A DNA stretch of 64,000 nt from Steromphala cineraria (GCA_916613615.1 OU744725.1:68536754-68600753); one strand, 5' to 3'; numbered from the stretch's first letter, positions 1 to 12,811 are shown. Numbers and translations: made by a program. The notes: generated from the letters alone by a model not told the origin.

Positions 1-184
1 GCAGTATACATCTGTACTATTGTTCTTTTGAGTAACAAATAATAATTCTTCATCAGTTCTTAATTACATGTGTGTAGCATGTTACGAACCATATAACTGC
101 ACTTTAATACTTCGCAATTCAATGTGACCTATAATGGACAAGATGGTCCTTAGATAGCATGACACACACGTGCTAATTTTCATG

Positions 185-381
185 TAGACTAACATTTAGT
201 CTCAGAAATAAGTTTTTCCATTATCAACAACATTTTACTAAAATTACAAATAGTAATACAACAAGGAGCCCATGCAATGCCTTGATTTCTGATAAAGCTA
301 AGGCATCTAGACTTGCTATAATTTTCTAGACTATGTTGTCGTCAATTGAATATTTTGCTTTAGGGTCTGGATGACAGACTA
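185..381. mobile_element. Mutator-like MITE, copy 1 (197 bp, 9-bp target duplication)
   Basis: A non-coding 197-bp element that begins TAGACTAAC and ends GACAGACTA. The 9 bases ATTTTCATG are present on both sides (176-184 and 382-390), which is the signature of insertion. Copy 2 at 50667-50858 shares both ends and the internal order of blocks, including GGAGCCC, TCTAGACTTGCTATA and TTTGCTTTAGGGTCTGGATG. The terminal inverted repeats are short and imperfect (8 of the first 11 positions). A 9-bp duplication is typical of Mutator-like DNA transposons, so that class is inferred from duplication length alone. It encodes no protein and would need a transposase in trans. A SINE is less likely because no A/B box or 3' tail is visible. 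Confidence 0.7.
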
Positions 382-390
382 ATTTTCATG

Positions 391-1501
391 TTACGTGAGA
401 ACCCTTGAGTCTGCACGAAATGCACGTGCGTTTGATTGTTTCAAATGGCTAACTGTTCATAAAGCATGATCAGTGTTCAATGCATATAATACAAAAAACG
501 TCGCAGAACGTCGACTGTCGTCACATTGGTTGAACAACGTACCACAAGCAAACCTTATAAAACGTTCCAATCTAAAGGGTAAGTAGAGGGCATCTATCCA
601 TTGAAAACTAACGGAGAACAATAGGATGACGTCACAAGTATGATTTCTGAATATCCAAAGTTTATTTCATTACGCCTTTCAGCATTTACTACGTTTCCTT
701 ATACTTAGTAAATTATAGGTCGCCCAGTAAAAATAATCATATATAAAATAGACTGTCTTTACCACAGAGATTACGTCTAAACAATTCAGTTAACGAGGAC
801 AAACAATCGTTCCCATCACTTCCAGAGCACGCTCCAGATTAAAGCCAACATCTATAAGAGCCTTCACTTAAAAACTTGTCCAAAAATAGGCTACAAAGTG
901 CAAACCAGTCCACGTTTACGTCATCTGCCGTATTCCGCCCTTCAAATGTAAACACGGTCACGTGACGTGTTGACATTCTAAAAATAGACCTTACGCAGTG
1001 ACAAAACGGAGCGTGTCAGAACTTGCATCACGTTTGGTAAGCAGGCCAAGACATGTTCTGAAATTTCTACGCAAGCTTATCGGGGATGTGGAAAAAACTT
1101 GACGTGCATTCGAAGCTCTCGCTTGTTTACTTTTGTTTGTTTGTTGTCGCTGATGGCTCCACAACAAACCCCGTCTTTCACGTCACAGCTGTCAAAGATG
1201 GTCTGACATCTTGGCTGTTTTAAAAAGTTTTGGGTTTACAGTTAGAGATGTTTTGGGGATATTTAAACAATTCATACAAGTTGTTGTGGTGTTGTTGCTT
1301 TAATCGTTGACAAATGGAGAAGGAATTTTAGCTATCTCATCCTTCATTGAGAGTATGGACTTTTTTACGTTGCTTAAATTTATAATTCACGCTCGCATTT
1401 CCAAAGTAGCTTTGATTTTAGCGGCTCTATCTATAACTTCACATGAAATAAATTCATCGTAGCTGAAAATGCATCCCCACCTGCGTATACCATAACTTCT
1501 G
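391..1501. other. Gene-free interval with CRE/E-box-like words
   Basis: No supportable gene. The stretch at about 905-1200 is richer in CpG than its surroundings and holds several promoter-type words: TACGTCAT near 918, GTCACGTGACGTG near 957 (a CACGTG E-box overlapping a CRE-like half site), CTAAAAATAG near 978 and TTTCACGTCACAG near 1176. This could be a regulatory patch. No transcript evidence exists in the sequence itself. Confidence 0.25.
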
Positions 1502-1660
1502 GGGAAACTGTCGAACTGACCAATTGGGAATTCTTGCTGACCGCTAGGGAAACTGTCGAACTGACCAATTGCAAATTCTTGCTGACCGCTAGGGAAACTG
1601 TCGAACTGACCAATTGCGAATTCTTGCTGACCGTTAGGGGAACTGACGGACTGACCAATC
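1502..1660. repeat. 45-bp minisatellite, about 3.5 units
   Basis: Four starts of a 45-bp unit beginning GGGAAACTGTCGAACTGACC are found at 1502, 1547, 1592 and 1637. The first three are nearly identical and the last is diverged and incomplete. Because 45 is a multiple of three, a frame stays open on both strands across the array. On the minus strand it reads as a 15-residue repeat around GQQEFAIGQFDSFPS. No splice context or homology supports a protein, so this is best read as a minisatellite. Confidence 0.85.
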
Positions 1661-1942
1661 TGTTTTGTCAAAACCACTCCAGGTTCTTAACTGAAAACTG
1701 TGTATCTTGGCACCCGGAACTTCATTATAGATGTAGTATCCAATATATAAAGGCGTGATTACGCAAACTTTTTACTAGAACTGTCCAATAGTCATGGAAA
1801 TCTGTTAAATGCAACGCACAAGTAGAGAGGCTGGTTGTTTTGTTACAAAATGTACACAAGGGTGAATGTTAGTACATTTTAGTTCTAATTTTTTATGAAT
1901 AAATAATCACAGTTCGATGTCATTTACATATTACATATATAG

Positions 1943-2088
1943 AGAATCTTACCCAAGTGTCTTCTGATATCAAATATATCAACACAAGTTGATAAAAGTA
2001 ACAAATATCCGAGGCTTGCCGAGGATATTTTACTTTTATCAACGAGTGTTGATATATTTGATATCAGAAGACACGAGGGTGAGATTCT
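1943..2088. repeat. Long imperfect palindrome (foldback)
   Basis: The sequence from AGAATCTTACCC to GGGTGAGATTCT forms two arms of about 65 bases (1943-2008 and 2020-2088). The arms contain the matched blocks GTGTCTTCTGATATCAAATA and its complement, then ATCAAC, ACTTTTATCAA and GGATATT, around a short centre with GAGGCTTGCCGA. It would extrude as a cruciform or fold in RNA. It has no coding capacity and directly abuts the inverted-repeat unit at 2089-2416. Confidence 0.8.
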
Positions 2089-2416
2089 ATTTATCATCCA
2101 AAATCATTTTTCATCACATTAGCATGATAAATGTACATCTTTGAACACTACATGACCCTAAAACTCCTAAACCAGTGATGTCATAGCATTGTTACGTCAT
2201 CGTGTTAATGACGTCATAGTATTGTGACGTCATTGTGTTTATGACGTCATAGCATCGTGACGTCATTACTGATGATGTAAAACGTTTGTGATGTCATGTA
2301 ATTTCTGATTGCAGGGCATTGTTCAAAATCTACTGTCAAAGCGATATCTCCTAGGAGATATCGCTTGATCTTTCACAAGCGATATCTCCTGTGGAACACA
2401 GTTTTGGATGATAAAT
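2089..2416. mobile_element. Small element with 15-bp TIRs, CRE-type tandem units and a palindrome
   Basis: ATTTATCATCCAAAA at 2089-2103 is matched by its exact complement at 2402-2416. Inside lie three 33-bp tandem units (starts 2177, 2210, 2243), each carrying one or two TGACGTCA-type palindromes, and a perfect 28-bp palindrome at 2339-2366. No target duplication could be identified, so insertion is not proven. It is a MITE-like unit or part of a composite with the adjoining foldback. Confidence 0.6.
2177..2275. repeat. 33-bp tandem repeat with CRE-like TGACGTCA sites
   Basis: Three units with a period of exactly 33 bases, of the form GACGTCATAG(T/C)ATTGTGACGTCATTGTG. Five CRE-type sites, most of them perfect TGACGTCA, fall within about 90 bases. 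Known CREB/ATF factors bind this octamer, but binding here is inference. Confidence 0.75.
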
Positions 2417-5400
2417 GATGTTCACATTTATGCTTTGATATTTTTATGCTATTTCACCGGCAGTTGTTTTTTCTAAACTTCAACTTATCAAGGATAGCAA
2501 TTAGCATATCACAATTAACTCTTTAATAATATTCCAAAGCAATATCCGGCTGCACTTTTTGAAATTCACCATAGAAGTTACATCATATAGACGATTTACA
2601 TATTGATGTGCATTACAATTCAACGATTCCAAAATCAGCAGAGTTATGTCATATAATGAAACCTTACAGTCACACTTACATGTTATTAATAAGATCAAAG
2701 TATCTTATGAACATTACGAATTATATTAATAATTGGCATATGAAATTATAGTTATACCATACAGAGAGCAGTCAGCTTGCAGTCAAAGGGAGGTAATTCT
2801 GGTCCGTTACGCAACTACAGTGCTCTATTCAATATACCTCATTTAAAGGATTCAAGATTTAAAAGAAAAAACCTTCATGTCAAAACTTCACATCTATTCT
2901 TAGCTGTTAATTCAGCGTCTGATCGATACTCGTATTTATCATATCCATTACTATACAGATAAGTAGAGAGGTGTTGTAGGTACGTCCAACTGATTCGTGT
3001 TATTCTTATATATGTCAGTATATTTCGTCTATTTTATTTATATATTACTTTTCAGTTGTTAATGTGGAAAAGGACATGTTCTCATAGTTAACATTTAGCA
3101 CTGAGCACATATAGTCTTACTCTCTTAATATCATGTTGACCTAACAAAACCTCTATAAAAGCAAGTCTAGATCTGCAGTGAACTACATCCAATTTCCAAT
3201 TTCCAATTTCCAATTCTCCGAGACTCCTTTCTTATATTTAATAAAATAGTTGTTTTTGAGAATTATTATTTCTCAGAGAATATAAGTCTAATACGTCGAT
3301 TTAATCTTACGATACGAAAACAGACATATCGAATATGAAATTTGTTGGTAAACACCCGCCATAACAAGTCTTATAGTCATACCTTCATCGTGAATTAAAG
3401 AAAATTTGGTGTCGTAAGCGCAACTTTTGAAATTTATTATTTTGGATCTATATATGTAACTCTCTCTAGGGGGGGGGGGGGGGGATGCATCCCCCTCTGG
3501 ATCCGCCAGTGTTAATAAGGCTAGTTTTCATTCAGTAATTCTAGACCAATAAAATCGAATACCTTATATTCTATTGATAAAAAGGCGTGTTCGGTGCTAT
3601 GTGTTATGAAGTAAAGATAAACGTTAGAGGACAGCATCGCTTCTGGTTTCAAGGCACTTTATAGCATACAGTATTACCACAGCTAACCACAAGTGCTTTA
3701 TATACTAGTGCTAGGGTTTTGGTAATGAGGTGTCACTGACCTGTTACCCCTCTTGCATAAATGGACTCTACCAACTGATAAGGATTAAGTCATTCAAATC
3801 TTTGAACTTCCCTCTGCTCAATGACATTGCAATATTGTAGAAAGATGGTTTTTACTTTAAATATTCATGTTCGAATTATCAATTTTGACGGGATTCCCAT
3901 ATTCATATTAACATCGTTATTAATCATTTATTTGAAAGTTGGCAATTACAACAGCAAATTGGCAAGAATATTTTAAATTATTATAAATACAATATAAATG
4001 GCATTAATCTTTATAAGTTATAAAATTTGGTATTGAAGAAATATGACAAAAGAAACTTGAAAAGTGTACCACTTGTTAGTAAATTTCTCAAGTTATTAGA
4101 ATGACTCAGAAAATAATTACTTAAATAATTCAACAACTTCCGATACATGACAATAAAGCATATACGTTATGTTTAACTTTATTGTTACGTAGACGCCGAA
4201 TTGATGGAATTTCCTTTTACTTAATTGACATGGCGACGGAGATTTGGGTTGGCTCCAGTTAAAGCAGCGTTGCAATAACGATAGCTTTCTTTCCAAAGGT
4301 TATCGGGTTTATCGACAGTACAGAATATAAACATCAAAACCTAGTTTCATGCGCTTTTGTAATTATTTCGGCGCCAAGAAAGCACAAAGTAACGGAAAAT
4401 TATTAAATTTCTATCTTCATCTCCGCCTTAGAATAAAGTCGATCAAAATATTTTTTTTCCAAAGTTTAATTTTACACTTAATAACTATATTAATGCTAAA
4501 CCATTGTTTTGGTTCCTGTAAGGGTCTAAAAAGTTGTAATGGGGTTTGCATATGATATTCCGACAAGTATTACATAGTTTCAGCTCGATATAGTGTTGTA
4601 TCTAACCGAAAAATAATCAGATGTGGCACTTGCAGAATTGCTTCAATGGAAATAAATAGTTCATTATAAGAATTAGAACTACAACTTTCATAAATAACAT
4701 CAAAAAGAAAACATAGCACGTCGATTTCAAAACATCAATGATATGAGACTATGAGACAGTGAACCACCAGATAGGTTAACCATAAAAGCACATTTATCAC
4801 ATAAGAAGCTTTCAGTCCACAATCAATGACGCATAACGGGCACCTGTCATAACTGTCATAAGTATCATAATTCAGGGAGTATATTTCAAGACCAGCGATA
4901 CTACGCGTACAAAAAGCCCATTGTATGTTGCAGTCCGTTCAGCACAATCAACCTGTCATCTGAACCCCTCGCACTCTATATCAAGAGCTATTGATGACAT
5001 AAAGATGAAATCGACATTTAGCTGCCCTTGATTCCGCTCTATTGCATTTCAACAGAGCCAGTTTGTTGAAAGAAACGTGAAATATACACCCAATAAACCA
5101 TCTAAACCTCCCGAGTGAACGTTATCCGTGCTCGTCACTCTTGAAAGGAAAATATTATGGGTGAAATTTACAGTTGTTTTGACGATATATCGACATGTGT
5201 AAATAATGTGAAACGAATGCCTGAAATAGGTTTCTGTGGTTGGCTCATGAATGAAGAAAGAGTGTTTTGATAGCGGTATCGATGTAAATGAATGAATTTA
5301 CATAAGTTGAAAGATTGATAGAAATAAAACTTGTAGAAGTAATAATGTTTTGATGTGTTAAGTTCGCTTAAAAATAAATATTGTAATTTTGTTTGAATGG

Positions 5401-6899
5401 TGTCTTCAAGATACAGATAATTTACATGATGTTGTCACCATATATAAGTAGTAAAATTTTTATTTTTGTTATTGATGATATAGAAATATATTTTTGAAAG
5501 AAGAGCCAATGAAAAACAATATAGCAATATCATGACTATATGTTCTGTATTTTCCATTCAAAGTTAAACCCCACGCTTAACCTACATGTATGGTAATATG
5601 AAGGAAATCGTTCCATTTAGCTATAAACTGTCATTAAACTAATTTTGTATTTCAGATCGTTTAAATACCGGAAATACCAACTTGAATTAAGTGATTAATT
5701 AGGAGCAATACCACTAGAACATTTCAAATAATTAGTTTGCCGATTTGTTGCCGTTAGATTCGAGTGGCATACTATTTCCTATATTGCCGGGTTATTATAT
5801 GCGTGTCACACTTGTGCCCGAAGCCTATTAAGCGTATAAACACCGTTAATTAAAACAACTCTTCTCAATCAAGTTTTTTTTTATATCTATCATATCATTT
5901 ATTTATGTTTTACTTATATGTCCATTTTTTTACAATCGTATGTCATAACCCAAAATATGTATACATATTCTTTTTGACCTCTTATAGACATGTAAACAAA
6001 TGAAAACTTGTGACATCTAAATAAAGTAATTTTTTTCTCCTTCTCCTCTTTATTATATAATGTTTTATGCTAAATTTTATGCTCAAACTCTATGACCCCA
6101 AAACAATCTTGAAAAGTTGGGTCTAATAGGAGCATCGTTGCAAAAGTTTTGATGCGTTTCTTTGTTTATGTTTGGGTGACATTACTTTTTTTATGAAAAA
6201 TGCGCATAATAATTATTGTTTTAGATTAACAAATACGGATATTTTTGCGAGAAATTCAAGCATAAAATCGCAAGTCTGCATGTATAGTTTGACAAGCACA
6301 AAATTAAATCTTCATATGCTTTTAGTCCTTTTCCCGGACAACCGACATCAAACATATGTATTTACCATCTTGCAAAGATCGTGTGTACCTGTCCAATCTA
6401 CAATTAATTAGCGGAAGACAGGTAACCCTTGTCTATTAACCTACGTCCTATCATGTTACCGCTACAAACTTTTTCTATTACAAGGCATTGAATTAAGAAA
6501 ACAGAAGCCATTGTCGGAAGCCGTTTCATAGATGCTTATTTCAGTCACAGGTGCGCAAGTGTGGGAATCCACGGGAATCATGATTTATCTACGCAATTTG
6601 TCTATTTCATGAAATAGACCACCCAGAACGTGAATCCCATGCATTGAGTCATGTCCCGGTCTACACACCGGTGAAATTGACACATAAAGATGTTCTTTAC
6701 AGCCGTGATTGTTTTATTATGGGCTAACATAAAATAAACGTCTTTTACAATAAAGTTATATAGGTGCGAATGGGGACATTGTTCAAAAAGCAGTTTCAAG
6801 TGGGATATCTTAATTCGTTATCAGTGGCGGGAACATAACAGTAAACCGTGAAATACGTTTTTTATCTTCAATAGACCATCTCGTAAGTTTCCGGTACTA
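2417..6899. other. Gene-free interval with simple repeats
   Basis: No gene is recognisable. It contains 3.5 copies of a 7-base CAATTTC repeat at 3189-3216 and a run of 16 G at 3469-3484. The stretch near 3220-3300 (CTCCTTTCTTATATTTAATAA) resembles one near 22188-22250, probably a degenerate dispersed repeat. The rest is AT-rich sequence without visible structure. Confidence 0.5.
3469..3484 (+). repeat. Poly-G run (16 G)
   Basis: A homopolymer of 16 G following TCTCTCTA. It is prone to assembly and sequencing length error and could form a G-quadruplex by slippage. Confidence 0.9.
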
Positions 6900-7346
6900 A
6901 AAACGACCCGAGTTTCTAAAAGAATTTAAGTTCGTATATAAAATAGCGGCTCTACGATTCGGATATACAAACGCTATTGAGTACTGTGTGAGTCTGATGT
7001 TTGACTGTTGAATGAGAGGATAAAATATTGTAATACTGGTGCGTTGTATATCGTGGTTCCTTATGAGTGCAGTAATGTATTGGGGTGGGGTAGGGGTGTG
7101 TAATATGGCGAAAGGTGGTGTGAAATTTGGCGAATGCAAATGTATTGTCGTATTTGTTATGAATTTGTAATTGTATATTTGTGTCTCGTAAGCCTTATGG
7201 CTGGGTGCTGAGTTTTAACAGCTTTTTATTTTGTGATATATGATATGTACAGCATGTGACACATGAAATAAATACTCTTCCTCTTCTTCTTCTTCTTCTT
7301 CTTCTTCATCCTCTTCTTCTTCTTCTTCTTATTCTTATTCTTATTC
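6900..7346 (+). mobile_element. Possible 3' end of a non-LTR retrotransposon
   Basis: G/T-rich non-coding sequence ends in CACATGAAATAAATACTC and then runs straight into a CTT-type microsatellite (7275-7346). A poly(A)-signal-like AATAAA followed by a simple repeat is a common 3' terminus for LINEs and SINEs. There is no reverse transcriptase here and the 5' boundary is a guess. It could also be unique DNA next to a microsatellite. Confidence 0.3.
7275..7346. repeat. (CTT)n / (ATTCTT)n microsatellite
   Basis: About 70 bases of CTT repeats with interruptions (CATCCT), ending in three ATTCTT-type units. Confidence 0.9.
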
Positions 7347-10300
7347 GTGTCTACGTACGTTAGTACGTTGTGATAATAATACTGAAATATTGAAATTATA
7401 TCATTATGATAGGCATATATAGGAAAGTGTTGTTGTTTGAAGAGCTTCATTTATTGTAGGCTAAAAATTAACATTGAATTTTTAGCATCATCTTCATCAG
7501 CTTAGTTATCATAGTCATAATAAAAGTCTTCACCGTCATCATCATAAACATCTGCAGTCATTTGTCATATCCCGCCTGTTGAGGGGGTAATCATATGCTC
7601 CAAAACCTCATTATCTTCACAATAAAGAAGTTGTTATCCAGAAAATACTTCTGGTTTATGTGTATGTGTACCACTTTGAAATACCCTTCAAAGCCTAAAT
7701 ACACAAATAGACAGATACAAAGTCCGAACACTTATCAGTCAAGGCATAATGTTTTTCACAAGCATGTCAAATTTTAACCTCACCGAAATTATTTGCTCAA
7801 TGTTGTGTCCAATCTCGTAACAAATGAGCACACCTGGTTAATCTCCCTGAGGAGCGTTCGCAAGACTCCCCTCCCCACCTCCCCTATATACCCCCTCAAA
7901 GGACCCCCTTCCCCAGACAAGATCCCCTTTTGGTCATAGGTTACCTATCACTCTCAAGACGAGTGTTCAAGGTCTTTGTACCTTGTCGACGTCTATATAT
8001 CTGTTCACTCGAAGGATAACACGCTATGTAGTGACAAAAATATGTCTGGGGTACGTTTGAAAGGATAGCCAGTTCAATTTGTAATCCTTTAATTTGATGT
8101 CTTGACACATATTATGCTGACGCGTGCTTCGTCTTTTGAAATATTGTATGAGCTGCGAAATAAGATGTTGGTGTCGCCTTATGAACAGGAAACGTTTATG
8201 TAGTGACTAAATACGTCTTTCATATCTTTCAACGTGTACATAAATGTATGGAGAAGAAACCGTTTAGGGTTCAACCAATTTCAGGAAAGATGATTTTAAG
8301 CTTAGGCTAAGTGTTAAGTTACACATGGACGCAAACCAAAACATGAAATTGATTTGCAGCTTTGTGACATCTGTGAGGTCTTTTAACGTTTATATTCAAA
8401 TCTAAAAACAGAAAAAGAATGAATTTTTACCTACAGTTAAATAACAACATTGCAACACGAAAGTGATTTTGTGCGAATTCATGATTAAGATGTACGATCT
8501 TCACGTGTGATCAAGATTGCGAAAGCAGGGAGGTTAACACTGTTACAAGCGCGTTCCATTTTAATGAAAAGATTTGGAGATCATTTTTGTATGACTAAAA
8601 TGCAACTTTGTGGTGGTCAATAACTATATAGTTGGATTGGCAATATAAAGCAGATTGCTTGTCCCCGCTCATTTACACCTATTTCCGAAAAAAATCAAAA
8701 CTGTTCAAATGAATGTGTTGTCTATTGTCCTGTAAATCCTTAGACCTTACATAATAACTGTTGCTATTTCGATAACGCTCTTTCGTATATTCTAGTTCAT
8801 ATACACATATATGCAAACTATATTAGCTTGTTCTCTTATAGAAAGTGAATACTCTTGCAGAAAGTCAATGAAATACTTAATATTTTAGCGGGTAATCTAG
8901 ATACGTGCATACTTGTCAACTTGAACGTGTGATATACAAGCTGAAATCCACACAGTGTCAATTACAACAGGATCACGCTATCTTTAATTTCTCTCCGACT
9001 TATAAGTACATGGAACTTCTCAGCTATCAGACATTTTGTCGGATTAAAGACTTAACTGCTGTGAACAAGGGAACCATAGAGCGGGGTACAGTTTGAAATA
9101 TACATCGACATACTTAACTTGTCAATCAATCACCACCACAGCGGAGGGACGACGTTGTTAATTGCACGGTTAGTCTACTCAATTTCACTGCTGACAAGTA
9201 CCTATGGTTAGCTTTGTCAGGAAGGGACGTATCCCAATCACAAAGGGGTGTGTCAGATTCGGTCACTCTGTTGCCTATTTCACGGCAATGTATTCGATTT
9301 CACCTCTTGTTGATTTCAATGTAATGAGAGACTGTTTCGCGATGGGCTACTTCCTTAGGTGACTATTTATGACCCGCTACGTCCTCCCTTCTTATTTAGC
9401 TAATTTCATGTGACTGGTTTGTCTAATAAATAGACAAATTCCTAACTTGATGAGACACCTACCATATTGAAACTGAAATACCTTCCAGACGCGAATGACA
9501 GGTTCCCAGTTACTTAGCCACATGTGTTTCGCTGAAATTGACATCACTCGCACCTGCACGATTTGCACGGGCCAACCGCGCACGTGGGAAGCAAGGATGT
9601 CTTTACCCCACGTGAAGATCGTGTTATGAAGTTGTGGCCAACGAGTATGACAAGTATTGGTTCAGTGTCTTAAATTATGGTGATAAATCAAATGGTGACA
9701 TTTATAATTCTGGAATCTGATACATACTTTGCAGTGGTCTGACATTATTTTCTCGAATATCCATGCACATGTGAAAAACTCGTTATCAAAGATATATCAA
9801 ACGTGTGTAAATATGGCATGCACTTATGAAAGATTTCAGGCTGTATATTCGCTAACAAGATTTCTTTCCTCTCAGTTGAAGACGGCAGGTGTAAATCTTT
9901 GATATTTCAAGTATAATGTATGTTTATCCCAGACAATATTTAAGAATGCTAACATAACTTGAATGATGCTTCAACAATATTAATTCCAGGCAAATATTGA
10001 AAAACATGATTCATAAGACACTTTTTAGATTAAAATTGGTCCTACATTTATTTATAAAAACTAGGAGTTGTAGTACCATTGTAGTACCTGCAGTGAAATA
10101 TGTATATAGCATCATTAAACTAGCGTAATGTCATCCTTGAATGACGTCATACACGTTATGACGTCACAATGATAGTACCGCTATCAACATGGTATTCATC
10201 ACAGTGTCGGATATTTGCTTGATTAAATGAACAACTAATACTACAGGTACTCTTTCCCATATAAAACATGTAACTCTACGAATGAAATACCAAATTTGTT

Positions 10301-10949
10301 GTTGTTACAAATCATCAACTTGTGAAAATAATTGCTGTTACATACATGTAGGTCGTTTGTTAAGCTTCAATCCTAGGCCGGCACAAATGTTTTAGTCTCA
10401 AATACCTTAAATTTTCTACCAGAGCCGTTAAACTTATTTACAAACATCCTTGGCTTATAACGATATGATTCAAACTATTTCTAACATTTTTAAAACATTT
10501 TTACGCGAGAGTTTCTTTACACTCTGAGACGGCTTTTTGTCACAGATCAAAGGGTGTGTTTAACAACATCTTGTCGGATTTATTTAAACAGTGGATTACC
10601 GTGAACAAGATAATCAGTCCAACATGGCTTTTGCAGGGATAATCTTGCCAACATCCTTAGGATAAGTCGCGAAGGATTCTCAAAATGTCTGGGAGTGTTG
10701 TTATTCCCGGAACGTCTGTTTCAAAAGCGTGGAAATTTTAAAGACTTTGTTTGTTTACGTTTTTAGCTAAGGTAATTTGATTTAGTTCTGGTCATTCAAG
10801 AAGCATGTTTAGTTGAAATGCTGGACATCGGTGTTAAAAAAAATAAAAGATTATAAATAATTCATTCTTGTTTCATTGAAAAAAATTTTTATTCGTTCAT
10901 CTTTTGATTGCATTAAGAATGTTTTCCTTTTGTTTCATGTATCTTTTAA
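7347..10949. other. Gene-free interval
   Basis: No supportable gene. A pyrimidine-rich strand lies at 7865-7935 (many CCCCT/CCCC runs). Two TGACGTCA octamers sit 17 bases apart at 10142-10149 and 10159-10166, resembling one unit of the 2.2-kb CRE array. Two CACGTG E-boxes within CCCACGTG-type words face each other near 9580 and 9610. Confidence 0.4.
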
Positions 10950-11319
10950 CATTTTCTCCCCACAAGGGAGGATCAAGTTATTAAATGTTGATCGAGCCTA
11001 TGTTATTGTATAACATCAAGTCCGTTAGTTCCGACAGTTTCCCTTTTGGCGGAACAATTTTGCACCACAATCCGTTTGAATTAATTAGAAAATAGCAAAT
11101 GACAACGCTTCTCGCATGGAAAGGGTGGTTCATATCACAATGCCTTTGCCATTATTCATTAGGCAAGGTGATGATTTAAGAACAACGCCGCTGATTGCGC
11201 AACTGACTTTCATTGCCTCCAATCAGGCATCACCCATTCTTACCCACACACTCGGGGAATAAGACCAGAGGCTCGATCAACATTTTATGACTTGATCTGG
11301 CTCTGTTGAGAGAGAATGA
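10950..11319 (-). mobile_element. hAT-like MITE, copy A (old, inverted orientation)
   Basis: Same family as copies at 13127 and 47716 but in the opposite orientation. The ends are CATTTTCTCCCCAC and AGAGAGAATGA. Internal shared blocks on the complementary strand include GGAAAGGGTGGTTCATATCAC, TGCGCAAC and GCCTCCAATCAGGC. The flanking 8-mers TCTTTTAA and TGTTTTAG match at 6 of 8 positions, consistent with an eroded target duplication. The higher divergence from B and C marks it as older. Non-coding. Confidence 0.75.
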
Positions 11320-12811
11320 TGTTTTAGGGGGGAAACAAGAGTTACGTGGAGACGCCACTGCTATCGAAAAGTTTGTTCACCAACGTCTGTATCGTGAAAA
11401 AAAGTGAAAAGAAATAATGTATTATATATTTTCGCTCCCAACGACTAGAGTTAGTATTTGTGTCATCATAAGATTGTCCCTCGTTATTAAAACTAGCTGC
11501 CAATTATTTTGTTAATAGCTGTCAGGTATTACATCAATTCAAACTAGTTTATTGCCTCGCAATCACCATGTAACGATTGACGTCACAAGCTCGATTTTTA
11601 TGCATTGATATATGCATGTAGGTAATCAAACCTTTGGGATGCAGCTTAGTGTACTCTCTACTGCATCGATGTGTACGAAGTAGCCCGTGGTAAGAACGCT
11701 CTATCCCGCATGTAGAAAACAGACACAGAAAGAAAAAGTAAAGTACTAATGGCAATAAACCAAGTCTTTAACACAAAGATAACATCTTAATTATGGGAAT
11801 TAAAAAAATGTTCGAGTAACACCCCTTTCGTGAAACGAAAAGGTATCAACACTATACAACTTTTTCTTACTTTATATTTAGTGTTAACCTAATCTGAAAA
11901 AAAAGACTTTTTTTTTTCAACAAATAATTATGTACTTCATTTGATATATAAAATAACCTCACATTATAATGGGTCATAAAACAATTCAAAAGGTTATGTC
12001 TCAGGTTTTGTCTCAAGCCGTGGTGAAGTTGGTGTGGTGATCTCATAAACTGCTGTCTCTATGGGTTAAGGTCTAATCATTATATCAAATATTTCCATAC
12101 AATTCTATACATTATTCTTACAAACCTCTAATAAGACAGGTGAGATTCTGTCTAGTATATTTATTCCGGGTCCTAACATTGGGGTAACCCAGCTCACCTA
12201 TCACCGGTTTCTTAAGCTCTCTACTAATGACATGGTACTTATGTGCGATTAGTGAATACTCTTAAATCTACCCGGATCTTTTAGTAGGGTGAGCGTCCCA
12301 ATCCTTAAATGTACAGATATAAGGATTCATTTCATTCTCGGGGATTGGAGAGATTTAGTATATCTACCCTAAAATGCTAAACGTTTTCTGTAATCACTTG
12401 GTTGTCTTTCACGAGGGTTTTAATGTCCCCATGTGTCGTGTCCCACTCCATGATGTCTGGGGGAAAGCATTTGTTTAGTAAAATGATGCGGAAAATTGTC
12501 TGTTTATCTCTTTTCGTCTGTCTCGAGTGAATACTTCATTGAATTTTCGTTTGATTAAATAGTTAATAACTATGTGGTAAATGGTTTTAAGTTACTTGAC
12601 CAAATTTATGTGAATTGCATCCATCCTCTTTCAAATTGTCCGAATTGACATTTCAGTTAAATTGATGTTTTGGCGCTGTTTTCCTTTGATTTGGCAAAAG
12701 GAAATATTTAAGAGAATGTTGTACATCTGTCTGATAGAATAGAAATAGAAATAATTTAAAAAGCTTGTATCTTAAGTTGTAGGTCTGTTCTCAAAGATAA
12801 ATGTAATGGGT
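11320..12811. other. Gene-free interval
   Basis: No gene, RNA or clear repeat recognised. AT-rich sequence with short A and T homopolymers (for example near 11900). Confidence 0.4.

Noticed and set aside
7226..7450. 74-codon lysine-rich frame on the minus strand.
   Set aside because: Translation of the CTT microsatellite.
6660..9550. TGAAATTGACA word shared near 6671, 9533, 46469 and 50608.
   Set aside because: Flanks do not align beyond the word, so it is probably coincidence in AT-rich DNA.
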